Source: Tsuneonella sediminis (GTDB lineage Bacteria > Pseudomonadota > Alphaproteobacteria > Sphingomonadales > Sphingomonadaceae). From it: 64,000 nucleotides of DNA. The notes under the pieces are model-generated. The model ran no database searches. It saw only the letters and a program-made list of their open reading frames with translations, and had not been told where the DNA came from. The position numbers and the translations under genes were made by a program. The stretch spans positions 248,001-312,000 of the forward strand of contig NZ_JBNCBU010000001.1 in the NCBI RefSeq assembly GCF_051912845.1. The letters run 5' to 3'. Every line of letters starts with the position of its first letter. Position 1 is the first letter of the stretch. Positions 19,276 to 28,456 of the stretch are shown here, piece by piece.

Positions 19276-20265
19276 ATGGCGCCGATCCGGGTCGGCCCGG
19301 TCACGATCGACACACCTGTCGTCCTTGCGCCGATGACCGGCGTGACCGACATGCCGTTCCGAGCGCTCGTGCGTCGGTACGGTTCCGGCCTCAACGTGAC
19401 GGAGATGATCGCTAGCCAGGCAGCCATCCGGGAGACCCGGCAATCGATCCAGAAAACCGCCTGGGCCCCGATCGAGGACCCGGTGTCGATGCAGCTCGTC
19501 GGCTGCGATCCGGTGTCGATGGGCGAGGCGGCCAGGCTGGCGGCGGACCGCGGCGCGGCGATCGTCGATATCAATTTCGGTTGCCCGGTGCGCAAGGTCG
19601 TTGGCCAGTACGCCGGCAGCGCGCTGATGCGCGAGGTCCCGCTGGCGATCGAGCTGATGAAGGCCTGCGTCAAAGCGGTCGACGTGCCGGTCACGGTCAA
19701 GATGCGGATGGGCTGGGATCACGACAGCCTCAACGCCCCCGAGCTCTCGCGTATCGCGGAAGACCTCGGAGTGCGGATGATCACCGTCCACGGCCGCACC
19801 CGCAACCAGATGTACAAGGGCGAGGCGGACTGGGCTTTCGTGCGCAAGGTCAAGGAGGCCGTGCGGATCCCGGTCATCGTGAACGGCGACATCTGCTCGA
19901 TCCCGGACGCGGCAAAGGCGCTCGAACAGTCGGGCGCCGACGGGCTGATGATCGGCCGCGGCGCGTATGGCCGCCCCTGGCTGCTCGGCCAGGTCATGCA
20001 CTGGTGGAAGACGGGCGAGGCCCTGTCGGATCCCGCACTGGACGAGCAGCACGAGACGCTGGTCGAGCATTACCGTGCGATGCTCGATCACTACGGAGAG
20101 GACACGGGCGTCAAAATGGCCCGCAAGCACATCGGCTGGTACACCAAGGGCCTCCATGGATCGGCCGAGTTCCGCAACAAGGTCAACTTCATCGACGATG
20201 CGAGCCGGGTGCTCGGCGAGATCGACCGCTTCTACGAGCCGTTGCGCCTGCGGAAGGCTGCGTGA
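19276..20265 (+). CDS. dusB: tRNA-dihydrouridine synthase (NifR3 type)
   Basis: FMN enzyme that reduces uridines in tRNA. The 329-residue protein starts VGPVTIDTPVVLAPMTGVTD and contains the catalytic cysteine Cys103 in DINFGCPVRKVVG, the FMN-binding VHGRTRNQMY and the phosphate-binding GADGLMIGRGAYGRPW. In many alphaproteobacteria this gene, first named nifR3, precedes ntrBC, as it does here. The ATG at 19276 was chosen by family similarity; the frame stays open far upstream, antisense to ispDF. Its stop overlaps the GTG start of ntrB (GTGA). Confidence 0.96.
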   Translation: MAPIRVGPVTIDTPVVLAPMTGVTDMPFRALVRRYGSGLNVTEMIASQAAIRETRQSIQKTAWAPIEDPVSMQLVGCDPVSMGEAARLAADRGAAIVDINFGCPVRKVVGQYAGSALMREVPLAIELMKACVKAVDVPVTVKMRMGWDHDSLNAPELSRIAEDLGVRMITVHGRTRNQMYKGEADWAFVRKVKEAVRIPVIVNGDICSIPDAAKALEQSGADGLMIGRGAYGRPWLLGQVMHWWKTGEALSDPALDEQHETLVEHYRAMLDHYGEDTGVKMARKHIGWYTKGLHGSAEFRNKVNFIDDASRVLGEIDRFYEPLRLRKAA

Positions 20266-21326
20266 GCGGATCCGGCGGGCCACCCGGCGCGCGCGAGCAA
20301 CTGGCCGGCCTCGTCTTCGCGACAGTGCTGCTCGATCCCGAAATGACCATCGTCGAGGCGAACCCGGCGAGCGAGGAAATGCTCGGAAGAAGTGCGCACA
20401 GGCTGATCGGACAGCCGCTCTTCGATGTCGTGCAGATCGACGACGGGCGCGTCACGGCACATTCACGCGAGGAAACCGTCCCGCTCGTCGCCCGGGGGGT
20501 GAGGATACGGGCGGGCAGCCGCGAGCACCGGGTGAACCTGTCGGTCTCGCCGCTTTCGTCCCATCCCGGCTGGCGGGTGGTGACGCTGTCGGATGCGGGG
20601 CAGGACGAAATGGGAGAGGAGGCCCGCGCAAGCCGATTGAGCGCGCCGGCCGTCCTCGCGCACGAGATCAAGAACCCGCTCGCCGCGATCCGCGGCGCCG
20701 GTCAGTTGGTCGCGCGCAAGCTCGACGAAAGGGATCGCCCGCTCGCCGATCTCATCGCGACCGAGGTCGCGCGGATCGCCTCGCTCATCGACCGGATGCA
20801 GCGCCTGGGTGCGCGCGGGGCAGAACCGAACGGTCCGCTCAATCTTCATGAAGCGATCCGGCGGGCGATCGGGACGGTGCGAGGGGGAGGGCTTCGCGGC
20901 GTGGAGATCGTGGAGGAGTTCGATCCGTCCCTGCCTGCGGTCATGGGCAACGAGAACGCACTCGAGCAGGTGGTGATCAACCTTCTCGTCAACGCGCGCG
21001 ACGCGTGCGCGGAACAGGACGATGGGCAAATCACGGTCAGAACGCGCTATGTCAGCGGGCTGATCTATAACGCGATCCGCCCGGGCCGCTCGGTCCGGCT
21101 GCCGATCGAGCTTACCGTTACGGACAACGGTCCGGGCATCGATCCCGAACTGGTCGATCACGTGTTCGAACCTTTCGTCAGCAGCAAGAAGAGCGGGCAG
21201 GGCCTTGGACTCGCGCTCGTTCGCAGGCTGGTGCACGACATGGATGGCCGCATCGCGCACGAACGCGACGCAAGGTCCGGCCGCACGCATTTTCGCATCC
21301 ACCTGCCGGTAGCGAGACGGGGATAG
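20262..21326 (+). CDS. ntrB: Nitrogen regulation sensor histidine kinase NtrB
   Basis: Cytoplasmic kinase/phosphatase that controls NtrC in response to PII. The 354-residue protein has an N-terminal PAS-type domain (VLLDPEMTIVEANPASEEML), the H-box VLAHEIKNPLAAIRGAGQL with the phosphorylated His, the N-box EQVVINLLVNARDAC, and ATP-lid motifs DNGPGIDPE and GQGLGLALVRRL. It starts at GTG, overlapping the dusB stop by 4 bases; no other start gives the full PAS domain. Only 2 bases separate it from ntrC. Its usual partner GlnB is not in this window (the sbtB-type gene is a different branch of the PII family). Confidence 0.95.
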   Translation: MSGSGGPPGAREQLAGLVFATVLLDPEMTIVEANPASEEMLGRSAHRLIGQPLFDVVQIDDGRVTAHSREETVPLVARGVRIRAGSREHRVNLSVSPLSSHPGWRVVTLSDAGQDEMGEEARASRLSAPAVLAHEIKNPLAAIRGAGQLVARKLDERDRPLADLIATEVARIASLIDRMQRLGARGAEPNGPLNLHEAIRRAIGTVRGGGLRGVEIVEEFDPSLPAVMGNENALEQVVINLLVNARDACAEQDDGQITVRTRYVSGLIYNAIRPGRSVRLPIELTVTDNGPGIDPELVDHVFEPFVSSKKSGQGLGLALVRRLVHDMDGRIAHERDARSGRTHFRIHLPVARRG

Positions 21327-21328
21327 AA

Positions 21329-22744
21329 ATGGCCGAACGCATCCTGCTGGTCGAGGATGACCCCGGTATCGCGACAGTGATCACAGCCGCCCTCGAGGAC
21401 GAGGGCTTCGACGTCGACCGGGCCGAGGGGATCGCTGGACGGGATGCGCTGCTCGCCCGCGGTCCATACGCCGTCATGCTTACCGACGTGGCTCTCGCCG
21501 ACGGCGACGGCCTGTCGAGCCTGCCCGGGGTTAGCGACCGGAATCCGGACATGCCTGTCATTGTTCTCTCGGCGCAGAACACGCTCGATACCGCGGTCCG
21601 CGCAAGCGACCTCGCCGTGTTCGAGTACTTTCCCAAGCCGTTCGATCTCGACGATCTCGTGCGTGCGGTGCGGCAGGCGGCAGGTCCGCGCAGCGAGCCG
21701 GGCGGCGCGCCGATCGACGAAACCGGAGAGGGCCTGCCGCTTGTCGGACGAAGCCAGTCGATGCAGGGCGTCTACCGGATGATCACGCGCGTCCTGCGCA
21801 ACGATCTCACCGTCCTCGTGCTCGGCGAATCCGGAACTGGCAAGGAACTCGTCGCCGAGGCGATCCACCAGCTGGGACATCGCAAATCGGGGCCGTTCGT
21901 TGCTGTCAACGCCGCCGCCATTCCCCACGACCTCATCGAGAGCGAGCTCTTCGGACACGAAAAGGGAGCCTTTACCGGCGCGATTGCGCAGGCCATCGGC
22001 AAGTTCGAGCAGGCGAACGGCGGCACGCTGTTCCTGGATGAGATAGGCGACATGCCGATCGAGGCGCAGACCCGCCTGTTGCGAGCGCTCCAGTCGGGTC
22101 GGATCCGCCGAGTGGGCGGACGGCAGGAAATCGCCGTCGACGTTCGCATCGTCGCGGCGACCAACCGCGACCTCGCGCCGATGATTGCCGCCGGCACGTT
22201 CCGCGAGGATCTTTTCTACCGGCTCAACGTCGTGCCGATCGAGTTGCCTCCCTTGCGAGAACGGCGCGACGACATCGAGGCGCTGGCACGGCATTTTCTC
22301 GGACAGGCGGTTGGCGAGGGGCTGCCCCGGCGGCGAATTGATGCGAGCGGGATAGCGCTGCTCGAAAAGTTCGATTGGCGCGGCAACGTTCGCGAACTGC
22401 GCAACGCGGTCTATCGGCTGTCCTTGATGGCGCGCGATGAAACCATCGACGCCGCTACCGTCGAGTCCGTTCTGGGCAAGCCGGAACCGGCGACCGGCAC
22501 ACCTGCCGGCCATGGTTTTGCCGGGGCGCTGGAGGAATGGCTCCGGGTGGTACCCTGCCGCGAGGGGCAGCTTTACCATGATGCCCTTGCCGAGTTCGAG
22601 CGGCCGCTCCTCACTCACGCCCTCGACAAGACCGGCGGGAACCAGTTACGCGCCGCGCGGCTGCTCGGGATAAACCGGAACACCTTAAGAAAGCGACTGA
22701 ACGACCTCCGGATCGAACCGGACCGCTCCAGTTCGCAGAACTGA
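21329..22744 (+). CDS. ntrC: Nitrogen regulation response regulator NtrC
   Basis: Sigma-54-dependent activator (471 residues). Receiver domain: ILLVEDDPG, phospho-acceptor Asp in MLTDVALADG, and KPFDL near its end. AAA+ domain: Walker A GESGTGKELVAEAIH, the sigma-54 contact loop EKGAFTGAI and Walker B GGTLFLDEIGDMP. C-terminal Fis-type helix-turn-helix: GGNQLRAARLLGINRNTLRK. All elements needed for sigma-54 activation are intact, in contrast to ntrX further down. It lies 2 bases after ntrB. A 58-base gap with a perfect 14-base palindrome separates it from ntrY. Confidence 0.97.
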   Translation: MAERILLVEDDPGIATVITAALEDEGFDVDRAEGIAGRDALLARGPYAVMLTDVALADGDGLSSLPGVSDRNPDMPVIVLSAQNTLDTAVRASDLAVFEYFPKPFDLDDLVRAVRQAAGPRSEPGGAPIDETGEGLPLVGRSQSMQGVYRMITRVLRNDLTVLVLGESGTGKELVAEAIHQLGHRKSGPFVAVNAAAIPHDLIESELFGHEKGAFTGAIAQAIGKFEQANGGTLFLDEIGDMPIEAQTRLLRALQSGRIRRVGGRQEIAVDVRIVAATNRDLAPMIAAGTFREDLFYRLNVVPIELPPLRERRDDIEALARHFLGQAVGEGLPRRRIDASGIALLEKFDWRGNVRELRNAVYRLSLMARDETIDAATVESVLGKPEPATGTPAGHGFAGALEEWLRVVPCREGQLYHDALAEFERPLLTHALDKTGGNQLRAARLLGINRNTLRKRLNDLRIEPDRSSSQN

Positions 22745-22764
22745 GACGTTTCGTCCGATTTGAC

Positions 22765-22778
22765 TTGCAAATTTGCAA
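22765..22778. promoter_or_regulatory. Perfect 14-base palindrome between ntrC and ntrY
   Basis: TTGCAAATTTGCAA reads the same on both strands and sits in the 58-base gap between the ntrC stop (22744) and the ntrY start (22803). A dimeric regulator could bind it and set ntrY-ntrX expression apart from ntrBC. It is AT-richer than its surroundings. Binding protein unknown. No convincing -35/-10 pair with normal spacing was seen beside it. Confidence 0.4.
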
Positions 22779-22802
22779 CAGTGCCGTTGTAACCCGGCCA
22801 CG

Positions 22803-25034
22803 ATGGCACTCGCGGATCAGCGAACGACCGACGTCACCCTTCGTCGCAGTCCGCGATGGTGGCGGCGCTTCGTCGTCGCCAGCCGCAAGGCCAATTTCTA
22901 TCTGATCCTGGAAGTCGTCGCTGCGGTGGTGTTCGGCGCGATGGTCTGGACGACCTGGTACACCTTTGCCAGCGCGCCGCCCGATGGACAGTTGCTGCCG
23001 TCGCGCAAGGTCGCGGGCCTGCTGATCGCCACGCTACTCCCGGCAATGGCGCTTCTCGTGCTCCTCGGGAGGAGGCTCGCGCTGCGGCGGGCGGCCGGCA
23101 CTACCGCGCGAATGCACGTGCGGCTGGTGTTCTTCTTTTCCGTGGTCGCCGCCGTGCCGACGCTGTTGGTCGCCACGTTCGCTGCGTTCCTGTTTCAATC
23201 CGGCGTCGATTTCTGGTTCTCGGATAATTCGCGCGGCCTGATGCAGAACGCGAACAACCTTGCGCGCGGATATTACGAACAGAACCAGGTCCAGGTGGCC
23301 AACCAGACGGTCGCGATGGCCAGCGACATGCAATACTATCTGCAGACGTTCAAACTGACCGATCCCGACCTCGCCGATATCTATTTTCTTCAGGTGAAAC
23401 AGCGCGAGATCAACGAATCCGCCATTCTCCAGCGTGTACCCGACGGATCGATGCGGATCGCCGCGGTGTTCGATCTCAACGAGGGCAACCAGCCCGCGAT
23501 GTTCGCCCAGGCCGCCGCCCGCCGTCTGACGAGCGGGGAGCCGGTGGTCGTCAGCGGCAACCCGATGCGGATCGAGGCCCTTGCGCCGATCGACCCAAAG
23601 ACTGGGATCTACCTCTACAATGCCCGGAACACCGAATCGCTCGGCTTCAGCCAGTGGTCGACCGCGCAGTCGGTGGTGGGCGCGTACGATGTTCTGACCA
23701 AGCGGGCGCGCGCGCTGCAACTGCGCTTCAACCTGGCGCTGTTCTTCGTCAGCCTCGCGCTGGTCGGGCTCGCCGTGTGGTTCGCGCTGCGGTTCGCCGA
23801 CCGGCAGGTCGAACCCCTGACCGAACTGGTCGGAGCTGCACGCAGGATCGGCGCGGGCGATTTCGTGCGCGTCGAGGGGCGAACCGGCTCGGACGAGATC
23901 GGCATGCTCAACCGCGCATTCAACCGCATGGCGGGGCAGATCGAGCAACAGACCGCCGCGCTGCTCGGCGCCAACCGCCAGCTCGACGAGCGGCGCGCGT
24001 TCATCGAAGCGGTCGTGGAATCGATTTCCGCCGGGATCGTCACGCTCGACCGAGAAGGGCGGGTGCTGCTGATGAACAGTTCAGCACAGGAGCTGCTGCT
24101 GGGAGAGAAGGGGCCTGTTCCCGCGGCCGTGCCGCTGTCCGATGTTGCGCCCCAGCTCGCCAACCTTGCCGACGCGCGCCTGGCGAGCGGTATCGTCAAC
24201 TGGACCAAGGGCGGGGAATTGCTGACGCTCGCGGTCAAGGTCGCCGATGCGCCGGACGGCAGGGTGATCACCTTCGAGGACATCACCCGCCAGATTCTCG
24301 ACCAGCGGCAGGCCGCGTGGTCCGATGTTGCGCGACGCATCGCGCACGAGATCAAGAATCCGCTTACCCCGATCCAGCTGGCGACCGAACGGCTCAAGCG
24401 TCGCTACCGCAAGCAGATAGAAAGCGATGGCGAGCTGTTCGACGAGCTTACCGATACGATCGTCCGTCAGGTCGGCGACCTGCGCAAGATGGTCGACGAG
24501 TTCTCCAGTTTCGCGCGCTTGCCCAAGCCGGTGTTCCGTCCCGAGGACGCGCAGGACCTCGTCAAGCAGGCTCTGTTCCTCCAGGAAGTGGCTCATCCAG
24601 CCATCGATTTTGCATTTTCGGCCTCCGCGGACGCCCCGCTGACGATCGCCGCCGACCGGCACCAGATCGGCCAGGCGATGACGAACTTGCTCAAGAATGC
24701 GGTCGAGGCGATCGATGCCCGCGCCCGTACCGCCGAGCCGGACTATCGCGGCCGCATCGTCGTGACGATGAGGGCCACGCCCGAGTTCGTGACGGTCAGC
24801 GTCGACGACAACGGCGTCGGTCTGCCGCAGGACCGCGAGCGGATTGTCGAGCCTTACGTGACGACGCGCGAGAAGGGGACCGGACTGGGGCTGGCGATCG
24901 TGAACAAGATCGTCGAGGAGCATGGGGGCGACATGACCTTTGGAACGGTCCCGAATGCCGAGGGCGGTACGCGGGTGACCTTGCGGTTCGCGCGGGATCC
25001 GCTCGCCCAGGGCGGGACGGTAGCAGCCGAATGA
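22803..25034 (+). CDS. ntrY: Nitrogen/redox sensor histidine kinase NtrY
   Basis: Membrane-bound kinase of 743 residues, partner of NtrX. Three N-terminal membrane segments (FYLILEVVAAVVFGAMVWTT, LLIATLLPAMALLVLLG, LVFFFSVVAAVPTLLVATFA) precede an extracytoplasmic sensor domain of about 180 residues; a fourth helix (LALFFVSLALVGLAVWFALR) leads to a HAMP domain, a PAS domain, the H-box RRIAHEIKNPLTPIQLATER, the N-box GQAMTNLLKNAVEA and VDDNGVGLP/GTGLGLAIVNKIV. This order is the standard NtrY layout. The ATG at 22803 is chosen by protein layout; no good ribosome-binding site is visible. The ntrX gene follows after 30 bases. Confidence 0.95.
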   Translation: MALADQRTTDVTLRRSPRWWRRFVVASRKANFYLILEVVAAVVFGAMVWTTWYTFASAPPDGQLLPSRKVAGLLIATLLPAMALLVLLGRRLALRRAAGTTARMHVRLVFFFSVVAAVPTLLVATFAAFLFQSGVDFWFSDNSRGLMQNANNLARGYYEQNQVQVANQTVAMASDMQYYLQTFKLTDPDLADIYFLQVKQREINESAILQRVPDGSMRIAAVFDLNEGNQPAMFAQAAARRLTSGEPVVVSGNPMRIEALAPIDPKTGIYLYNARNTESLGFSQWSTAQSVVGAYDVLTKRARALQLRFNLALFFVSLALVGLAVWFALRFADRQVEPLTELVGAARRIGAGDFVRVEGRTGSDEIGMLNRAFNRMAGQIEQQTAALLGANRQLDERRAFIEAVVESISAGIVTLDREGRVLLMNSSAQELLLGEKGPVPAAVPLSDVAPQLANLADARLASGIVNWTKGGELLTLAVKVADAPDGRVITFEDITRQILDQRQAAWSDVARRIAHEIKNPLTPIQLATERLKRRYRKQIESDGELFDELTDTIVRQVGDLRKMVDEFSSFARLPKPVFRPEDAQDLVKQALFLQEVAHPAIDFAFSASADAPLTIAADRHQIGQAMTNLLKNAVEAIDARARTAEPDYRGRIVVTMRATPEFVTVSVDDNGVGLPQDRERIVEPYVTTREKGTGLGLAIVNKIVEEHGGDMTFGTVPNAEGGTRVTLRFARDPLAQGGTVAAE

Positions 25035-25064
25035 GAAATTTCAGATGACATCCACGGAGACCTG

Positions 25065-26441
25065 ATGGCGCTCGATATCCTCATCGTCGATGACGAACGC
25101 GACATCCGCGAGCTCGTTGCCGGGGTTCTATCCGACGAGGGCTACGAATGCCGTACTGCCGGGGACAGCACCTCTGCGCTGTCCGCGGTCGACGAGCGGC
25201 GGCCCAGCCTGGTCCTGCTCGACGTTTGGCTGCACGGCAGCCCGATGGACGGGCTCGAAGTGCTCGACGAGATCAAGAAACGCGAACCGGAACTGCCGGT
25301 GATCATCTTCTCCGGTCACGGCAATATCGACACCGCCGTGAGTGCGGTGAGCCGCGGGGCGATGGACTTCATCGAAAAGCCTTTCGAGGCGGAAAAGCTG
25401 CTGCTTCTGGTTCAGAGGGCGACCGAGACGGAGCGCCTTCGGCGCGAGAACACGCGGCTTCGCGAAGGGTTTGCCCGAGGCGAGGAATTCACCGGGAACT
25501 CGGTTGCCATCAATGCGGTTCGCGCCACGCTCAAGCGGGTGGCGAGTACCGGCAGCCGGGTCCTGATCAGCGGCCCCGCGGGCGCGGGCAAGGAAGTCGC
25601 CGCGCGGTTGCTTCATGCCTGGAGTCCTCGCGCCGAGAACGCTTTCGTGATCGTCAATTCGGCGCGCATCACGCCCGAGCGCTTCGAACAGGAACTGTTC
25701 GGCGAGGAATCCGATGGCAGCCTTGTGCGCCCGGGCTTGCTGGAACTGGCGGACGGCGGCACGCTCTACCTCGACGAAGTGGCCGACATGCCGCTTTCGA
25801 CGCAGGCGCGGATCCTGCGCGTCCTCACCGAGCAGAGCTTTGTTCGCGTGGGCGGTAACCGACAGGTCGGGGTCGACGTGCGCGTGGTCTCGTCCACCTC
25901 GCGCGACCTGGCGAAGGAGATGGAGGAAAAGCGCTTCCGCGAGGACTTGTTCTATCGCCTGAACGTGGTGCCCGTGACGATCCCCTCGCTCGCCGAGCGG
26001 CGTGACGACATTCCCGCGCTGGCCGAGCACTTTTTCACTCGCTACGCTGCCGAGCAGGGCATTCCCGCGCCGGTTGTCAGCCAGGAAGCCGTCGCCGCGC
26101 TTCAGGCTTACGACTGGCCGGGCAACGTGCGCCAGATGCGCAATGTGGTGGAACGGACAATCATTCTCACTCCGCGCGAAAAGCTCGACACGATCGAGGC
26201 GGACATGCTGCCAGGCGAGGTTACCGGCAGCCGCATCGGCGGGGGAGGGGCGGCGTCGTCACTCATGGGCGTACCGTTGCGCGAGGCGCGCGAGTGTTTC
26301 GAGCGCGAGTACCTGACAGTCCAGATCAGGCGGTTCTCGGGCAACATATCGAAAACCGCCAATTTCATCGGCATGGAACGCTCGGCGCTTCACCGGAAGC
26401 TCAAGCTGCTGGGCATGGGCGATCGCCGCGACGACGATTGA
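25065..26441 (+). CDS. ntrX: Response regulator NtrX
   Basis: NtrC-family regulator of 458 residues. Receiver: ILIVDDERDIRELVAGVL, phospho-acceptor in VLLDVWLHG, IEKPFE. AAA+ domain: Walker A ISGPAGAGKEVAARLL and Walker B GGTLYLDEVADMP are present, but between them, where sigma-54 activators have GAFTGA, the sequence reads FGEESDGSLVRPGLLE. The C-terminal helix-turn-helix is SGNISKTANFIGMERSALHR. The missing GAFTGA loop fits other alphaproteobacterial NtrX proteins thought to act without sigma-54. GGAG lies upstream of the ATG. hfq follows after 144 bases. Confidence 0.95.
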   Translation: MALDILIVDDERDIRELVAGVLSDEGYECRTAGDSTSALSAVDERRPSLVLLDVWLHGSPMDGLEVLDEIKKREPELPVIIFSGHGNIDTAVSAVSRGAMDFIEKPFEAEKLLLLVQRATETERLRRENTRLREGFARGEEFTGNSVAINAVRATLKRVASTGSRVLISGPAGAGKEVAARLLHAWSPRAENAFVIVNSARITPERFEQELFGEESDGSLVRPGLLELADGGTLYLDEVADMPLSTQARILRVLTEQSFVRVGGNRQVGVDVRVVSSTSRDLAKEMEEKRFREDLFYRLNVVPVTIPSLAERRDDIPALAEHFFTRYAAEQGIPAPVVSQEAVAALQAYDWPGNVRQMRNVVERTIILTPREKLDTIEADMLPGEVTGSRIGGGGAASSLMGVPLREARECFEREYLTVQIRRFSGNISKTANFIGMERSALHRKLKLLGMGDRRDDD

Positions 26442-26585
26442 CGCGCGGGCGCGGAACGCACTTGCAGCAAAAGCATTTGCGAATTGAGGCGGGCACGCCA
26501 TATTCGGCAGCGATTCCGGCGGTCCTTTTTACGGCGCCAGATTGCGGACCGCAGAAGCGGCCGCCAACAAGAGGAGACGTGTAAA

Positions 26586-27140
26586 GTGTCCACATCCCGC
26601 ACGCTGTCCGCGCGCCCCAAGCCCCCGAGCGAGGAAGCTGAAACTTCCGGCCCGAGTTCGAGTGGCAAGCAGCAAAGCCTCCAGGACGCATTCCTCAACC
26701 TGCTCCGCAAGAACAAGGTCCCGGTGACGATGTTTCTCGTCAAGGGAGTGAAGTTGCAGGGGATCGTGACCTGGTTCGACAACTTCTCGATCCTGTTGCG
26801 GCGGGACGGGCAGTCTCAGCTCGTCTACAAGCACGCGGTATCCACCATCATGCCGTCGAACCCGGTGGATGCGGCGCAGTTTTCCAGCCAGGGCTCCAAC
26901 GCGCGCCAGCGCCTGCTTCAGGACGTCTTCCTCAGCCGCGTGCGCGAGGCGGGCGTTCAGGTCACCATGTTCCTCGTCAACGGCGTGATGCTCCAGGGCA
27001 AGATCGCCGCGTATGACCTGTTCAGCATGCTGCTCGAACGCGAGGGCTACGTGCAACTGGCATACAAGCACGCAGTCTCGACGATCCAGCCGGCCAGCCC
27101 GGTGGACCTGTCGGATGAATTCGAAGGCGATAGCGACTGA
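26586..27140 (+). CDS. hfq: RNA chaperone Hfq with two tandem Sm domains
   Basis: The 184-residue protein is about twice the usual Hfq length and contains two complete Hfq domains. Domain 1 (about residues 28-92): QSLQDAFLNLLRKNKVPVT, GIVTWFDNFSILLRRDG, LVYKHAVSTIMP. Domain 2 (about 105-172): RLLQDVFLSRVREAGVQVT, GKIAAYDLFSMLLEREG, LAYKHAVSTIQP. Both keep the Sm2 YKHA motif of the proximal RNA-binding pore; domain 2 differs in the FDNF/YDLF loop. Hfq pairs sRNAs with mRNAs and normally forms a hexamer; a double protein would give a ring of three chains (inference). It starts at GTG, with GAGGAG 9 bases upstream. hflX follows after 17 bases. Confidence 0.95.
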   Translation: MSTSRTLSARPKPPSEEAETSGPSSSGKQQSLQDAFLNLLRKNKVPVTMFLVKGVKLQGIVTWFDNFSILLRRDGQSQLVYKHAVSTIMPSNPVDAAQFSSQGSNARQRLLQDVFLSRVREAGVQVTMFLVNGVMLQGKIAAYDLFSMLLEREGYVQLAYKHAVSTIQPASPVDLSDEFEGDSD

Positions 27141-27157
27141 GTTTCGATGACAACCTG

Positions 27158-28456
27158 ATGGGCGAGGTTTCGCGCGGGGCGCGGGCCGTCGTCGTGTGCC
27201 CCGATATCCGCGGCCGTCACCACGATCTCGCGCCAGAGGCGCGGCTCGAGGAGGCGTGCGGTCTCGCCCTGGCGATCGGCATTGTCGTGGCAGAAGCGCA
27301 GGTCGTGCCCGTTCGCGAAGTGCGCCCCGGGACGCTGTTCGGCGCCGGACAGGTCGAAAACATCGCTGTCGCCTGCGAACAGAACGAGGCGGAACTCGTG
27401 GTTGTCGACGGTGCGCTGAGCCCGATTCAGCAGCGCAACCTCGAAGACAAGCTCAAGCGCAAGGTGATCGACCGCACCGGGTTGATCTTGGAGATTTTCG
27501 GCGAGCGCGCGGCAACCGCTGAGGGACGTCTCCAGGTCGAACTGGCCCACCTCGATTACCAGCAGAGCCGTCTCGTACGCAGCTGGACGCACCTTGAGCG
27601 GCAACGCGGCGGTTTCGGTTTTCTCGGCGGCCCCGGCGAGACGCAAATCGAGGCGGACCGCCGGATGATCCGGCAGCGAATGGCGCGCCTGCGGAAGGAA
27701 CTGGAGAGTGTGCGCAAGACGCGTGCGCTCCATCGCGACCGGCGGGGCAGGGCGCCCTGGCCCGTCATTGCACTAGTGGGCTACACCAATGCCGGGAAGT
27801 CGACGCTGTTCAACCGCCTGACCGGGGCGGATGTGATGGCAGAGGATCTTCTCTTCGCAACGCTCGATCCCACCATGCGCGCGATTTCGCTGCCGGGGGT
27901 AGAAAAGGCGATCCTGTCCGATACCGTCGGCTTCATATCCGACCTTCCGACCCAGCTCGTCGCCGCCTTCCGTGCCACGCTCGAGGAAGTTACCGGCGCC
28001 GACCTTATTCTGCACGTCCGCGACATCGCCAACCCCTCGAGCCAGGCCCAGAAAACGCAGGTACTCGAAGTGCTGGGGGATCTCGGCGTGACCGAGAGAG
28101 AGGAGGGCGGCGGAATCCCCATTCTCGAGGTGTGGAACAAGGTCGACCTGCTTCCAGACAGCGAAGCCGCCGATCTGCGGTCCGCTGCCGAAGCTGACGA
28201 CATGACAGTCGCCCTCTCGGCCGAGACGGGCGAGGGCGTCGAAACCCTGCTGACCAGGCTCGGCGAACTTATGACGCAAGGCGCGCGGGTTCACGAATTT
28301 GTTCTTCCGGCAAGCGCCGGGCGCCGGATCGCATGGCTCCATGCCCACGGCGAGGTTCTGGACGAAAGCGACGCAGGTGCGGGGCCCGACGGCCCGCTGC
28401 GGCGTCTTGCCGTGCGGTTGAACCCGAAGGAACTCGGCCAGTTCGAAACCCTATGA
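27158..28456 (+). CDS. hflX: GTPase HflX
   Basis: Ribosome-associated GTPase (432 residues) that in E. coli rescues stalled ribosomes under heat stress. The N-terminal HflX domain includes VRPGTLFGAGQVENI, a helical linker with GGFGFLGGPGETQIEADRR, then the G domain with P-loop VGYTNAGKSTLFNRL (residues 207-221), LFATLDPTMR (G2), DTVGFISDLP (G3) and NKVDLLP (G4). The gene follows hfq, a classic alphaproteobacterial and E. coli order, and is probably cotranscribed with it. The 3' end overlaps the convergent mazG stop by 6 bases. Confidence 0.97.
   Translation: MGEVSRGARAVVVCPDIRGRHHDLAPEARLEEACGLALAIGIVVAEAQVVPVREVRPGTLFGAGQVENIAVACEQNEAELVVVDGALSPIQQRNLEDKLKRKVIDRTGLILEIFGERAATAEGRLQVELAHLDYQQSRLVRSWTHLERQRGGFGFLGGPGETQIEADRRMIRQRMARLRKELESVRKTRALHRDRRGRAPWPVIALVGYTNAGKSTLFNRLTGADVMAEDLLFATLDPTMRAISLPGVEKAILSDTVGFISDLPTQLVAAFRATLEEVTGADLILHVRDIANPSSQAQKTQVLEVLGDLGVTEREEGGGIPILEVWNKVDLLPDSEAADLRSAAEADDMTVALSAETGEGVETLLTRLGELMTQGARVHEFVLPASAGRRIAWLHAHGEVLDESDAGAGPDGPLRRLAVRLNPKELGQFETL

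Noticed and set aside
22759..22792. Possible sigma-70 promoter before ntrY (TTGACT then TTGTAA)
   Set aside because: The spacing between the two boxes is about 21 bases, too long, and the -10 match is weak.
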